Shown: positions 52,252 through 63,829 of the stretch, in pieces
How positions within the stretch are numbered: position 1 is the stretch's first letter
Layout of the letters: each line of letters starts with the position of its first letter
Source: Bacteroidia bacterium
Lineage (GTDB): Bacteria > Bacteroidota > Bacteroidia > Bacteroidales > Azobacteroidaceae
Assembly (NCBI GenBank): GCA_025996895.1
Contig: BNTW01000002.1
Coordinates: forward strand, 20,395 to 84,394
Direction: 5' to 3'
DNA length: 64,000 nucleotides
Notes under the pieces: model-generated
Databases searched by the model: none
Told to the model about the DNA's origin: nothing
What the model saw: the letters and a program-made list of their open reading frames with translations, nothing else
Program-made: the position numbers and the translations under genes

Positions 52252-53628
52252 ATGACTTTTTATAGACGAGGTAGAAATGACAACAACAGAGAACAACAGT
52301 TTTCTGAAAAGAAAAAAGCAAAATTTCAAGTTTCCGATAAATCTTTTCGGAAAGCAACACTTGTATCATCTTTAACAATAACGGTTTTTGTCTTTACTCT
52401 TTTTATAATAAAAGCAGCTTTTGCCATATCCGAGTCTGATATTCAAACTATTTGTGAAATAACTGCCGGATTGAGTGCTTTTGCTCTTGCTATTCCGCTA
52501 TTCTTAAAAGATTTTGATATAACTTCAAACTTTTGGAAACAATTTTATTTGATAGCCATTACATTTTTAATTGCTACGTTTATTGGTGTTGTTACATTCT
52601 TGCAAACAAGTGAGGATGAATCTAAAAATATAATGCTTTATTTATGGTTTTTCTTTTCAATATTGATTTCTGTAAATGTCAATAATCTAACCCACTTAGG
52701 AAATCAATTGAAATTAAAAATTTCATTAAATCCAATACTTAACCTTTCTATTTCGTATCTCTGTCTTTTAATATCACTAATATTTTCCAAAGGCAATTTC
52801 TTAGTTTATGGTACAATCTTATTTACTATATACGGATTTTACCTTATATTGACGTTAATGATGTCCGTACTTTTTGAATTATTATTTTCAAAACCGACAA
52901 AAGATAATGATTTGAGAATAAAAAGAGCCATTCAGCATTTAGTAGAAAAATATAAAGAAATGGCTTTTGATGAGCAAACTTTACTTGATAAATTGAAATC
53001 AGAATCATTTCCAAATGAACAAGAAATAATAAGTCGAACAAAAATTCAGGATTTAGTTGCCGAAATGGACATTGCTACTGCTGCTGATGAGCCTAAAATT
53101 ACAATTTATGAATACGATAAAATTATTCCTCGCTGGAGAAAAGAATATGATGAAATTTTAAGTCCGGAATTTATTTTTCTGACAATAGATAAAAGCGACA
53201 TAGAAGAAAATATATATGCAATGAATAACAAATTCTATAAAAGCCATATTGAGGAAATATTTGAAATTCTTTCAAACAAAACAGAATTGTCTAAAGAAAT
53301 ATTAAAAGAAAATAATGTATTAGAGAGAAACTATTACATAAAATATGGTGTTATTGATTGTATTACATATGATTATTCAAGTTTTTATTACACATCAGGA
53401 AAGTACTTTAAAAATGACAAAGGACTTGATTTGTTTTATTTATCTGCAAAAGGATATCATTGCCCGATTATTATGGAAGAAAGTGGTTTTTTAAAATATT
53501 TAAAGAACAAAGAAATTTGTACAGCAATAGATTCAAATAACAAACCTCTTTATTATAGGAATATAGAATACCTTGTTGCAAACAATGATATTTCAATAAT
53601 TTGGGAAAAAGAATTTAAAATGGAATAG
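52252..53628 (+). CDS. Membrane protein of unknown function in the restriction locus
   Basis: This 458-residue protein has about six hydrophobic helices in its first 215 residues, then a soluble domain rich in Lys, Glu and Ile. No family is recognised. It is strongly AT-rich and richer in Lys/Asn/Ile than its neighbours, which suggests separate acquisition. It lies between hsdR and hsdM in the same orientation. A defence or stress role is possible from position only. Confidence 0.7.
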   Translation: MTFYRRGRNDNNREQQFSEKKKAKFQVSDKSFRKATLVSSLTITVFVFTLFIIKAAFAISESDIQTICEITAGLSAFALAIPLFLKDFDITSNFWKQFYLIAITFLIATFIGVVTFLQTSEDESKNIMLYLWFFFSILISVNVNNLTHLGNQLKLKISLNPILNLSISYLCLLISLIFSKGNFLVYGTILFTIYGFYLILTLMMSVLFELLFSKPTKDNDLRIKRAIQHLVEKYKEMAFDEQTLLDKLKSESFPNEQEIISRTKIQDLVAEMDIATAADEPKITIYEYDKIIPRWRKEYDEILSPEFIFLTIDKSDIEENIYAMNNKFYKSHIEEIFEILSNKTELSKEILKENNVLERNYYIKYGVIDCITYDYSSFYYTSGKYFKNDKGLDLFYLSAKGYHCPIIMEESGFLKYLKNKEICTAIDSNNKPLYYRNIEYLVANNDISIIWEKEFKME

Positions 53629-53630
53629 AA

Positions 53631-53982
53631 GTGAAACAGAATAACATAATCCAAGAAAAATCATTCGCTTTCGCTATACGGATAGTGAAATTATATAAGT
53701 ATCTGAGCGAAGAAAAGAAAGAATTTGTTATGTCAAAGCAATTGCTTCGATGTGGCACTTCGATAGGCGCAAATATTGAAGAATCCATTGGCGGACAGTC
53801 TGACAAAGATTTCTTATCAAAACTTAGCATTTCATACAAAGAAGCAAGAGAAACCATGTATTGGATAAAATTACTTTTAGCAACCGATTATCTTAATCAG
53901 GAACAAGCAGAAAGTATGCTCAAAGATGCAGAAGAAATCTGTAAAATCTTAGGAAAAATCCAAATAACAATGAAAGATAAAT

Positions 53983-53999
<17 letters not shown>
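53631..53999 (+). CDS. Four-helix-bundle protein (S23/IVS-like)
   Basis: This 122-residue protein starts at GTG 53631, 2 bases after the preceding stop. It has the family pattern FAFAIRIVKLYKYL, LLRCGTSIGANIEESIGGQSDKDFLSKLSISYKEARETMYWIKLL. These small helical proteins, first seen in 23S rRNA intervening sequences, often occur near restriction genes with no known role. Its last codons run into an AATTACGAATTA repeat. Confidence 0.85.
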
Positions 54000-55581
<1,582 letters not shown>

Positions 55582-55582
<1 letters not shown>

Positions 55583-55992
55583 TGAAATATAATGTTTATT
55601 GTGACGAAAGTTGTCATTTAGAGAACGATAACATCCATGTTATGGTTTGGGGGGCGATTTGGTGTTTGAAAGAAAAGAAAAGTGAAATTTTCAAACGAAT
55701 ACGCGAAATCAAAGTGGAATGTGGTCTTGCCAAAGATTTTGAGATTAAGTGGAATAAGGTATCGCCTGCTCGCACCGATTTTTATTTGCGCCTGATTGAT
55801 TATTTTTTCGATGACGACGATATTCATTTTCGTGCGTTGGTTGTGCCGGACAAATCAATTCCTAATCACGAACAAGTCGCAGTATTAGTGCGACCCCGTA
55901 ACTCTTTTAACACATGGTCAATGAGATACCCCAAAGGTAATACATTATATTTAGATAACAAATTTTTCAACAAGATTTTTAATTATATTTGA
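55582..55992 (+). CDS. Truncated DUF3800-like protein
   Basis: This 136-residue protein begins like DUF3800 family members: YNVYCDESCHLENDNIHVMVWGAIWC with the family Asp/Glu pair, then EIKWNKVSPARTDFYLRLIDYFF and ALVVPDKSIPNHEQ. Full-length members are about 200-280 residues with further acidic motifs that give an RNase H-like site. Here a short palindrome (GTCGCA-GTATTAG-TGCGAC) follows and the frame ends early after unrelated residues. It is probably a remnant. It sits between hsdM and hsdS. Confidence 0.65.
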
Positions 55993-55999
55993 TTAAGAG

Positions 56000-57463
56000 A
56001 TGAATACTAAACAGTTAAGACAAAAAATATTAGACCTTGCCATCCGTGGCAAATTAGTTCCGCAAGACCCCAATGACGAGTCGGCATCGGCGCTTGTTGA
56101 GAAAATCCGTGCCGAGAAGGAGCGGTTAATCAAGGAAAAGAAAATCAAGCGGGATAAGAACGAATCGTTTATCTTTCGGGGTGAAGATAAATCTCATTAT
56201 GAGAAGTCAATTACGGATGTACCATTTGAGATTCCGGAAAATTGGGAGTGGTGTCGGTTAGGCGATATTGGAGAAATAGTTACCGGTAATACACCATTAA
56301 AAGAAAGAAAAGATTTTTATGGAGATGAATATCCCTTCTACAAGCCTACTGATTTAGGAAAAGGATTATTTGTAGATAAAGCAAGTGACAATTTATCGTC
56401 ATTAGGCTATGCAAATGCCAGACAATTACCTGCATTTTCAGTTTTGGTAACTTGTATTGGTGCAACAATAGGAAAAACAGGATTAATTTTAAAAAACGGA
56501 ACATGTAATCAGCAAATTAATGCAATTATCCCACATAGTAGTATAGAGTATAAATTTTTATATTTTTGTTGCATAACAGATTTTCTACAAACCCAAATAA
56601 AAGAAAACGCATCCGCGACAACTTTACCAATTATAAACAAAAGTAAATTTGAACAATTAGTCATTACACTTCCTCCAATTGCTGAACAACACCGCATCGT
56701 TTCCGAAATTGAGCGTTTATTCTCTATAATCGACATTATAGAGGACAATAAACTATCCTTAGCGCAAATCATCAAGCAAGCCAAATCCAAAGTCCTTGAC
56801 CTCGCCATTCACGGCAAACTTGTTCCGCAAGATCCGAACGATGAGCCTGCATCTGTACTTTTAGAAAGGATTAAAGCAGAACAGAAAACGAAGAAACAGA
56901 CTGCTGATAATTCACATTATCCGTTTGAAGTGCCGGAAAGTTGGACGTGGTGTAGGTTAAATGATATTGCAAACATTGCTCTTGGAAAAACACTTGATAA
57001 ACAAAAAAATAAAGGAGAATTTAAAACTTATTTGAGAAGTGTAAATATCCGTTGGGGACATATTGATTTGGATGATTTAAAAGAAATGAAATTTGAAGAA
57101 TCGGAGCTTGAAAAATACAATATCCTTGAAAGAGATTTATTGATTTGTGAAGGTGGCGAAGCAGGAAGGTGTGCGGTATGGAAAAATCAATCGGTTTCGG
57201 TGAGATACCAAAATGCCATTCATCGAGTAAGATTTTATGCTAAAATCAATTCAGACTTTTACATGTATGCTCTTTGGCATTACAATAATAGCGAAATTTT
57301 AGAAGAATATTGCAAAGGTGTAACGATTAAACATTTAACAGGACAAGCACTTAATTTACTTTATTTTCCGCTTCCTCCATTAGCAGAGCAAAAACGCATA
57401 GTAAATCAAATCGAAACAATTTTTAATCAATTAGACGCTATTGAACAATCAATAAAAGCGTAG
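56000..57463 (+). CDS. hsdS: Type I specificity subunit (expressed copy)
   Basis: This 487-residue protein has two target-recognition domains (about 75-225 and 310-465) separated by a conserved helical region (EQHRIVSEIERLFSIIDIIEDN, QAKSKVLDLAIHGKLVPQDP). The N-terminal KQLRQKILDLAIRGKLVPQDP repeats this motif, as in most HsdS proteins. Each domain reads half of a split DNA target. The central 154-bp block is repeated in reverse at 58884-59037, so the second domain can be exchanged. The gene follows the DUF3800-like fragment by 7 bases. Confidence 0.93.
   Translation: MNTKQLRQKILDLAIRGKLVPQDPNDESASALVEKIRAEKERLIKEKKIKRDKNESFIFRGEDKSHYEKSITDVPFEIPENWEWCRLGDIGEIVTGNTPLKERKDFYGDEYPFYKPTDLGKGLFVDKASDNLSSLGYANARQLPAFSVLVTCIGATIGKTGLILKNGTCNQQINAIIPHSSIEYKFLYFCCITDFLQTQIKENASATTLPIINKSKFEQLVITLPPIAEQHRIVSEIERLFSIIDIIEDNKLSLAQIIKQAKSKVLDLAIHGKLVPQDPNDEPASVLLERIKAEQKTKKQTADNSHYPFEVPESWTWCRLNDIANIALGKTLDKQKNKGEFKTYLRSVNIRWGHIDLDDLKEMKFEESELEKYNILERDLLICEGGEAGRCAVWKNQSVSVRYQNAIHRVRFYAKINSDFYMYALWHYNNSEILEEYCKGVTIKHLTGQALNLLYFPLPPLAEQKRIVNQIETIFNQLDAIEQSIKA
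56776..56929. repeat. Left inverted repeat for hsdS inversion
   Basis: A 154-bp block in hsdS encoding QAKSKVLDLAIHGKLVPQ and the residues to HYPFE. It is repeated in reverse at 58884-59037 with only a handful of differences. A shorter second pair lies at about 56222-56265 and 59551-59592. Confidence 0.88.
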
Positions 57464-57510
57464 GTTTCAATTCCCTACGCTTTCGTAATTTTTAATTCGT
57501 AATTGAAATA

Positions 57511-58314
57511 TTACCATGTAACAATCTTATCAACAATCGTTTGTTGCTCGCTTGCCGTCCTTCTCAAATAAATCCGGGTCGTTTCAATACTTTCATGACC
57601 CATCAAGTCTGCCAATAGGGCAATGTCATTGAATTTATCCAAAAAATTCTTGGCGAAACGATGGCGGAAAGAATGAGGGTAAATTACTTTGGTATTCAAT
57701 CCGTATTTATCGGCAAAATGTTTGAGTTGTTGCGAAATACCTCTTGCAGTAATTCGTTTGCCAAAACGATTTCGGAAAATATAGCCCGAAGAAAGACTTT
57801 TTTCTTTCAACCATTTTGTGGCTTCTTCCCGCAATTTTTTCGGAATATACAGTCGGCGAACTTTTCCGCCTTTGGTGTACATATCCAAATATCCGGTTTC
57901 AACGTGCTCCGCTTTTATTTGCAGTAATTCGCTGATTCTTGCACCAGTTGCTGTCAAAAACCAAACTACAAAATACCATTCGGTATGTCCATCGCTTTTT
58001 AGTTTGGTTTTAAGAAACTTGTAATCTGCATCGCTAACAACATTTTCAAGGAAGTTTTTTTGTTGCACTTTCACAAATTTGAGTTTCAAACGTTCTTTTT
58101 GAATAAATTCAAGGTATTTGTTCAATGCCTGTAACCGCAAATTAACCGTTTGTGGTTTGAAGCGTTCTATCAAATAGCCTTTATAGGCTAAAAGATTTTC
58201 TTTGTCAATCATTTCATACTGCGTAATAAAATGATTGATAGTCCACACATAAGATGTGACCGTACTTTTAGACAAGTCGCTTTTCTCAAGAAATTTTTGA
58301 AATTTTGTTACCAT
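57511..58314 (-). CDS. Tyrosine recombinase, likely hsdS invertase
   Basis: This 267-residue recombinase has the catalytic set TGARISELLQIKAEHV (Arg), KGGKVRRLYIPKK (Lys), HSFRHRFAKNFLD (His-x-x-Arg) and the tyrosine in TTRIYLRR. It is placed between two hsdS genes that face each other and share inverted repeats, the arrangement of Bacteroides and Streptococcus specificity shufflons. It has a -7 box at 58342-58349. The recombination site itself is not proven; the 154-bp repeats are the candidates. Confidence 0.9.
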   Translation of the reverse strand: MVTKFQKFLEKSDLSKSTVTSYVWTINHFITQYEMIDKENLLAYKGYLIERFKPQTVNLRLQALNKYLEFIQKERLKLKFVKVQQKNFLENVVSDADYKFLKTKLKSDGHTEWYFVVWFLTATGARISELLQIKAEHVETGYLDMYTKGGKVRRLYIPKKLREEATKWLKEKSLSSGYIFRNRFGKRITARGISQQLKHFADKYGLNTKVIYPHSFRHRFAKNFLDKFNDIALLADLMGHESIETTRIYLRRTASEQQTIVDKIVTW

Positions 58315-58341
58315 AATTTGATTTTTAATAGTTTACGGCAA

Positions 58342-58349
58342 CAAAAGTA
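58342..58349 (-). promoter_or_regulatory. -7 box of the recombinase gene
   Basis: TACTTTTG on the minus strand, 27 bases upstream of the ATG. Confidence 0.5.
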
Positions 58350-58364
58350 TCTTATGTGGGATGC

Positions 58365-59729
58365 TTATAAATTGTTTTGAATGGAATCCAATGTTTTGAA
58401 GATTGCTTCGATTTGATTTACAATGCGCTTTTGTTCTGATAAAGGGGGTATAGGAAATCTATAAGAAGTTATGTTTTCATTATTAATTGATGGAGAATTA
58501 TCTCCTTTCATAAAGGCATTAAGACCATCAATAACGTATTTGGATGTCATTAAGTAATACAAATATTTTGGAAACAGTATTTGTGTTGGTTTGCAGACAA
58601 AGAAACCTGTTGAGGCAATGCAATTAGAGTATTTATCATCTACAAATGCTATATTTTCCAAATAGGGTCTAACCATAGAAAATAGAGTATCCCCACTATT
58701 AACATGCCGACTTGCTCTGCTTGGGGCTTCTAACACATTAAGATACTTTATTTCACTGATTATATGTTTCTTATTGTCTATCGCGTTTATATCAATATAT
58801 CCAAACTTTTCTCCTATTGGTTTTTTAGTTTCCATAGGAACAAAACATTCATTACCAGTCATCCACACCCAACTATCCGGTATTTCAAACGGATAATGTG
58901 AATTATCAGCAGTCTGTTTCTTCGTTTTCTGTTCTGCTTTAATCCGTTCCAAAAGCACAGATGCAGGCTCATCATTCGGGTCTTGCGGAACAAGTTTGCC
59001 ATGAATGGCAAGGTCAAGGACTTTGGATTTGGCTTGCCTAATGATTTGCTCTAAGGATCGGTTGTTCTCTTCTATAAGGTCAATTACAGAGAATAAGCGT
59101 TCGATTTCGGAAACGATACGATATTGTTCTGCAAGTGGAGGGAGGGGCAAAAGAATAGATGAAAGAGAATCACCTGATAAACTTTGAATGCCAACTCCTT
59201 TTCTATACTTATTAATTTCACCGGTAAAATATATTTTTCTTAGGAAAAAATAAACATATAACGAACGTATATTTGCAAAAAAACGAACTCTATGTATGTG
59301 ATTTTGAAAACAAATAGAATTGTCTTTATCCCAAATAGCGGAACGTCCAGCTTCTCCACCTTCACAAATCAATAAATCGCCCTTTACTGCTGTAAATCTG
59401 TCCAATTCATCTTCTTTGATTGGCATTTTTCTTAATTCATCCAATTCAAAAAATCCCCAATAAAGATTTGAAGTTGTGATATATTCACGTAAAATGCCTG
59501 TATTTCTTCCCTTATCTAAGGTTTTTCCTGTATTGTGATTGGATATATTTCCTAACCTCACCCACTCCCAACTCTCCGGAATCTCAAAAGGTATCTCATC
59601 CTCAATACATTTGACTGTTCCATCTGCGAACTTCTCATAAGGGGATTTATAGAAAGAAGTGGAAGTATTACAAAAACAAAAATGTGGCCTGTTTCCCATA
59701 ATTTGCTTATCTTTGCACCCACGAAACAA
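58365..59729 (-). CDS. Silent hsdS cassette lacking its N-terminal motif
   Basis: This 454-codon frame holds two recognition domains (about 45-190 and 285-430) and the same central block as hsdS. It lacks the first KQLRQKILDLAIRGK segment; instead its first 30 codons are sequence shared with the ychF promoter region. The domains differ from those of the expressed copy (RLGNISNHNTGKTLDKG; TGNECFVPMETKKPIGE), so inversion would give a new specificity. The start shown is only the first ATG of the open frame and has no promoter I can see. Confidence 0.85.
   Translation of the reverse strand: MFRGCKDKQIMGNRPHFCFCNTSTSFYKSPYEKFADGTVKCIEDEIPFEIPESWEWVRLGNISNHNTGKTLDKGRNTGILREYITTSNLYWGFFELDELRKMPIKEDELDRFTAVKGDLLICEGGEAGRSAIWDKDNSICFQNHIHRVRFFANIRSLYVYFFLRKIYFTGEINKYRKGVGIQSLSGDSLSSILLPLPPLAEQYRIVSEIERLFSVIDLIEENNRSLEQIIRQAKSKVLDLAIHGKLVPQDPNDEPASVLLERIKAEQKTKKQTADNSHYPFEIPDSWVWMTGNECFVPMETKKPIGEKFGYIDINAIDNKKHIISEIKYLNVLEAPSRASRHVNSGDTLFSMVRPYLENIAFVDDKYSNCIASTGFFVCKPTQILFPKYLYYLMTSKYVIDGLNAFMKGDNSPSINNENITSYRFPIPPLSEQKRIVNQIEAIFKTLDSIQNNL
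58884..59037. repeat. Right inverted repeat for hsdS inversion
   Basis: Reverse-oriented partner of 56776-56929; about 154 bases with only a handful of differences. The invertible segment between them is about 2.3 kb and includes the recombinase. Confidence 0.88.
59708..59715 (+). promoter_or_regulatory. -7 box of ychF
   Basis: TATCTTTG, 29 bases before the ATG. The -33 side is weak. Confidence 0.5.
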
Positions 59730-59744
59730 ATTTAAACTATAATA

Positions 59745-60848
59745 ATGTCATTACAGTGTGGTATTGTGGGACTTCCCAATGTTGGTAAATCGACCCTTTT
59801 CAATTGCCTTTCCAATGCGAAAGCGCAGGCGGCTAATTTTCCTTTTTGTACGATTGAGCCTAATGTGGGTGTGATTACCGTTCCCGACGAACGACTCAAC
59901 AAGTTGGCGGAATTGGTGCATCCGCAAAAAATCGTGCCTACAACAGTCGAAATTGTCGATATTGCCGGATTGGTCAAAGGAGCAAGCAAAGGGGAAGGTT
60001 TGGGCAATAAATTCCTGGCCAATATCCGCGAAACGGATGCAATATTGCATGTTTTGCGTTGCTTCGACGATGAGAATGTAACCCATGTGGACGGATCGGT
60101 CGATCCGGTGCGCGACAAGGAAATCATCGATTATGAATTGCAGTTGAAAGATTTGGAAACCGTCGAATCGCGCATCGGCAAAGTGCAAAAACAGGCGCAA
60201 ACGGGCGGCGATAAACAAGCCAAATTGCAATGGGAAGTCTTGGAAAAATATAAAGCGGCGTTAGAACAGGGCAAATCCGCACGAACTGTTCAATTTGATA
60301 CGAAAGATGAACAAAAAGCGGCGCACGACTTGTTTTTATTGACTAACAAACCGGTGCTTTACGTTTGCAATGTGGATGAAGCCTCTGCCGTTTCGGGAAA
60401 CAAATACACGGAAATGATTCGGGAAGCCGTCAAAGAGGAAGGCGCTGATTTATTGATTGTTGCCGCTAAGATAGAATCCGAAATAGCCGAATTTGAAACG
60501 TATGAAGAACGCGAAATGTTCCTCAGTGAATTGGGATTGGAAGAATCCGGTGTCAACCGTTTGATTAAATCGGCTTATAAATTATTAAACCTCGAAACTT
60601 TCCTCACGGCAGGTGTGCCGGAAGTACGCGCGTGGACGTACGAAAAAGGTTGGAAAGCACCTCAATGTGCGGGAGTAATTCATACCGATTTTGAAAAAGG
60701 ATTTATCCGCGCCGAAGTGATCAAATATGCCGATTATATTGTGTTAGGCTCGGAGAGCGCGTGCAAGGAAGCCGGCAAAATGTATGTGGAGGGAAAAGAT
60801 TATGTGGTGCAGGACGGCGACATCATGCACTTTCGCTTTAATGTATAA
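59745..60848 (+). CDS. ychF: YchF/Obg-family GTPase/ATPase
   Basis: This 367-residue protein has the P-loop [12 protein letters not shown], the switch region [39 protein letters not shown], a coiled-coil insert, and a C-terminal TGS domain ([19 protein letters not shown]). YchF prefers ATP over GTP in several species and associates with the ribosome. Full length and isolated between unrelated genes. Confidence 0.96.
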   Translation: MSLQCGIVGLPNVGKSTLFNCLSNAKAQAANFPFCTIEPNVGVITVPDERLNKLAELVHPQKIVPTTVEIVDIAGLVKGASKGEGLGNKFLANIRETDAILHVLRCFDDENVTHVDGSVDPVRDKEIIDYELQLKDLETVESRIGKVQKQAQTGGDKQAKLQWEVLEKYKAALEQGKSARTVQFDTKDEQKAAHDLFLLTNKPVLYVCNVDEASAVSGNKYTEMIREAVKEEGADLLIVAAKIESEIAEFETYEEREMFLSELGLEESGVNRLIKSAYKLLNLETFLTAGVPEVRAWTYEKGWKAPQCAGVIHTDFEKGFIRAEVIKYADYIVLGSESACKEAGKMYVEGKDYVVQDGDIMHFRFNV

Positions 60849-60908
60849 TCATCAAATTTCATAAAGATATAAAACTTTTATTTTTCGGCAAATGTAATGA
60901 TTTTTTTT

Positions 60909-60916
60909 TACCTTTG
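60909..60916 (+). promoter_or_regulatory. -7 box of the DUF3078 gene
   Basis: TACCTTTG, 25 bases before the ATG, following a run of T. The -33 side is weak (TTTTTCGG). Confidence 0.55.
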
Positions 60917-60941
60917 CGCGACAATTAGTTAATAATCAAAT

Positions 60942-61835
60942 ATGAAGAAAAAATCAGTATTATTATCCTTTTTTTTGCTGACAGGATTATTTTTTGGTGT
61001 TCAAGCACAAGACACAAAGGCGACGGTAGATAATTTGGCGGCTTACACGACCAAAGATACCGTGCAGGGTTGGAAACATTCGGGTATCACCGGATTAACT
61101 TTTGGTCAGACTTCGCTGACAAATTGGGTAGCCGGCGGGGACGACAAGATTTCGGTCGATTTTATGCTCAACGCTTCGGCGAATTATCTAAAAGATAAAT
61201 GGTTTTGGGACAATAACTTATCGCTGGAATACGGCTCATTTTATTCTTCCGCAAACAACGGTTGGCAGAAATCGGCCGACAAAATCAACCTTAACTCCAT
61301 TGTCGGCCGGCAAATCAGCAATAAATGGTCGGCGGCTTTCCTGTTCAACTTCAATACGCAACTGACCAAAGGTTACAATTATCCTGATACAGAGCATTAT
61401 ATCTCTACACTAATGGCACCGGCTTACATGGACGTCGCATTGGGTTTCACTTATAAGCCAACCGCCAACTATACCGTGTTTATTTCGCCTTTGGCCGAAC
61501 GCACGATTTTCGTTTTAGACGATTCTCTGTCGAGTATCGGTGCGCTGGGTGTCGATCCGGGTGAAAAAGTGCATTGGGAAACAGGGGCTTATGCGCGGGC
61601 AACACTCAATCAAACCGTGTTCCGGAATTGCAACGTTATCTCTACGCTCGACCTTTTTACACCCTATAACAGCGATTTCGGCAAAATCGACATGAATTGG
61701 AATTTGCTAGCGAATTACAAGTTGAGCAAATTATTTACCGTAACGTTAAGTACCACACTCCGGTATTACGATCAGGAAATCAAGCGAATTCAATTCAAAG
61801 AAATTTTCGGCTTGGGCTTAACCTATAATTTCTGA
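60942..61835 (+). CDS. DUF3078 outer-membrane beta-barrel protein
   Basis: This 297-residue protein has a signal peptide ending near VQAQD and the DUF3078 pattern: [39 protein letters not shown], then barrel strands to the C-terminal GLGLTYNF aromatic end. It is an outer-membrane protein of unknown function found across Bacteroidota. It precedes lptB by 4 bases, so the two form an envelope operon with the small membrane protein after it. Confidence 0.88.
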   Translation: MKKKSVLLSFFLLTGLFFGVQAQDTKATVDNLAAYTTKDTVQGWKHSGITGLTFGQTSLTNWVAGGDDKISVDFMLNASANYLKDKWFWDNNLSLEYGSFYSSANNGWQKSADKINLNSIVGRQISNKWSAAFLFNFNTQLTKGYNYPDTEHYISTLMAPAYMDVALGFTYKPTANYTVFISPLAERTIFVLDDSLSSIGALGVDPGEKVHWETGAYARATLNQTVFRNCNVISTLDLFTPYNSDFGKIDMNWNLLANYKLSKLFTVTLSTTLRYYDQEIKRIQFKEIFGLGLTYNF

Positions 61836-61839
61836 AAAC

Positions 61840-62583
61840 ATGGAAGAAATGATTCTCCGTACCGAGAATTTGGTCAAAAAATACAAGAGCCGCACGGTGG
61901 TCAATCATGTTTCCATCAATGTGAAACAGGGAGAAATCGTGGGATTGTTAGGCCCGAATGGCGCAGGCAAAACAACCACTTTCTACATGACTGTCGGCTT
62001 AGTAACGCCGAACGAGGGGAAAATCTTTTTAAACGATAAGGAAATTACGAAATATCCGGTTTATAAGCGGGCGCAAAACGGTATCGGCTATTTGGCGCAG
62101 GAAGCGTCTGTTTTTCGGAAAATGTCGGTCGAAGACAATATCCGCTCCGTGTTGGAAATGACGACGCAAACGCCTGAATATCAAAAAGAAAAGTTGGAAA
62201 ATCTGATAGCCGAGTTCGGTTTGGAGAAAGTCCGCAAAAATTTGGGTGACCAACTTTCGGGAGGCGAACGCCGGCGCGTGGAAATTGCTCGCTGTCTGGC
62301 CATCGACCCGAAATTTATCATGCTTGACGAGCCATTTGCAGGCGTCGACCCGATTGCCGTACAAGACATTCAGCAGATTGTCGGAAAATTGAAACATAAA
62401 AATATAGGGATTTTGATTACCGACCACAACGTACATGAAACGTTGAGTATCACCGACCGCGCCTACCTGCTGTTTGAAGGCAAAGTCCTATTTCAGGGCA
62501 ATGCCGAAGAACTGTCGGCCAATCCCATTGTGCGCGAAAAATATCTCGGAAAAGACTTTGAACTGCGGAAAAAGGTGTTATGA
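61840..62583 (+). CDS. lptB: LPS export ABC transporter ATP-binding protein
   Basis: This 247-residue ABC ATPase has Walker [14 protein letters not shown], the signature [16 protein letters not shown], Walker [17 protein letters not shown] and the H-loop [10 protein letters not shown]. Sequence between the motifs ([30 protein letters not shown]) matches LptB, which powers LPS transport with LptF and LptG. Permease genes are not in the window. It overlaps the following small gene by ATGA. Confidence 0.94.
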   Translation: MEEMILRTENLVKKYKSRTVVNHVSINVKQGEIVGLLGPNGAGKTTTFYMTVGLVTPNEGKIFLNDKEITKYPVYKRAQNGIGYLAQEASVFRKMSVEDNIRSVLEMTTQTPEYQKEKLENLIAEFGLEKVRKNLGDQLSGGERRRVEIARCLAIDPKFIMLDEPFAGVDPIAVQDIQQIVGKLKHKNIGILITDHNVHETLSITDRAYLLFEGKVLFQGNAEELSANPIVREKYLGKDFELRKKVL

Positions 62584-62738
62584 AAAACATCGGCTTCATT
62601 TTGATTTTGTTAGGGACGTCAGGACTTGTTATTCCTTTTTTTACCGGTCTGCAAACCAACGGCACACTGCTCGCCAGCTGGCTGCTGATTATTGCCGGAT
62701 TTATCGCTTACATCATTATAAATAAAAAAATCCGGTAA
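62580..62738 (+). CDS. Small two-helix membrane protein
   Basis: The frame of 52 residues starts ATGA-overlapped with lptB and reads two hydrophobic stretches ([17 protein letters not shown] and [18 protein letters not shown]) joined by TGLQTNGT, ending NKKIR. Translational coupling to lptB supports it being real. Function unknown. Confidence 0.6.
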   Translation: MKNIGFILILLGTSGLVIPFFTGLQTNGTLLASWLLIIAGFIAYIIINKKIR

Positions 62739-62819
62739 TATGCCGAAGTGGTTATTTCGCCTTTCTCTTTCAAATTCCAAGCCTGCACGGTTTAATTTTT
62801 TTAATGCAAAGATACTCTA

Positions 62820-63458
62820 TTATGAATTACTAAAGGTTGTGCGTCTTTGGGGAGATTCCTCACTACGTTCGGAATGACAATTCGCTACTATAGAGGAGGG
62901 GGCGAGGGAGTCGGCGGCGAAGCCGCCGACTCCCTCGCCTTTATTATCCCAAATGGTGCCGTCATTCTGAGCGGAGCGAAGAATCTCATCCGTAACGAGC
63001 AAACGATTTTCAGCAGATTCCTCACTCCGTTCGGAATGACACTCGCCATTTTTAGGAGAGGGGGAGGAAGTAGTAGCGGCTTCGCCGCCACTACTTCCTC
63101 CATCACTCACGCTTCGCAGAGTGTCATTCTGAGCGTAGCGAAGAATCTGTTGTTGGTTGCGCACAACCCCTTTTTCAGTAACCAACACTTTCCAATCAGG
63201 ATTTTTCTTGTTTATCAACGCCTCTTTTTTTGCCCTATTCCAACCTTTCAAGTCTTTTTCTCGCTTTATTGCCAAATCGAAATACGCTATTTCTTCGTAA
63301 TAAATGCAATATTCAAGATTGTATTTATCTGTAAATGAGTTTTTTATTAAATGATTTTTGTGTTCGTAAATTCTACGGCACAAGTCATTCGTAACGCCAA
63401 CATATAGCGTTGTCTTGTTTTTATTAGTCATTATGTAAACATATCCGAAGTTTGCCAT
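62820..63458 (-). CDS. GIY-YIG endonuclease-like protein with repeat-derived tail
   Basis: The first 90 residues form a GIY-YIG domain: FGYVYIMTNKNKTTLYVGVTNDLCRRIYEHK (GYVYIMT and YVGVT in place of GIY and YIG), followed by the usual LEYCIYYEEI segment. The remaining 120 residues read through a run of CHSERSEES/ILRSAQND repeats and are not likely part of the fold. A domain that ends near residue 98 would fit the usual length of about 95 for such proteins. Confidence 0.75.
   Translation of the reverse strand: MANFGYVYIMTNKNKTTLYVGVTNDLCRRIYEHKNHLIKNSFTDKYNLEYCIYYEEIAYFDLAIKREKDLKGWNRAKKEALINKKNPDWKVLVTEKGVVRNQQQILRYAQNDTLRSVSDGGSSGGEAATTSSPSPKNGECHSERSEESAENRLLVTDEILRSAQNDGTIWDNKGEGVGGFAADSLAPSSIVANCHSERSEESPQRRTTFSNS
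62840..63150. repeat. CHSERSEES-type repeat block
   Basis: Several copies of GAATGACA/TGTCATTC-bounded units, with internal long palindromes such as GGCGGCGAAGCCGCC, form the tail of the GIY-YIG gene. Related peptides such as CHSERSEES and ILRSAQND are read in frame. Confidence 0.75.
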
Positions 63459-63463
63459 ATATT

Positions 63464-63817
63464 TTATTTTGATATTTCATTGGTTACATTCCTGCGGAAT
63501 GTTATTAAAGGTGGATATTGTGTCGTTTCTACCGAGCTTTGCATTCCTACGGAATGCAGGGCGTTAACGTGTTTTGACCTTTCTACCGAACGGTATTGGC
63601 TAACGCCGAACTTCGTTTCCCTACGGGAATTTTTTTTGGTTTTCCCGACATCAGGGAAACCAATTTTTTCCACTCCCTTGCGTGGTTTAGTGAGCCACGC
63701 TGTTTCGCTTTCAAAACGCACATCTACCGAAATTTTATCATCTTCGATTTTGAAAATGATAAACTGATTGGGCTTTTGCGGTAGTTTATTGTATTCTATA
63801 TTTTTTGGTGAGGGCAT
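63464..63817 (-). pseudogene. RhuM-like protein fragment followed by repeats
   Basis: Residues 1-43 (IIFKIEDDKISVDVRFESET then AWLT) match the start of RhuM-family proteins, which normally exceed 300 residues. After that the reading passes into repeat-encoded peptide (GCATTCC-TAC-GGAATGC hairpin and others) and ends at residue 117. It is a truncated remnant. Confidence 0.55.
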
Positions 63818-63829
63818 AAAATTTAATTA

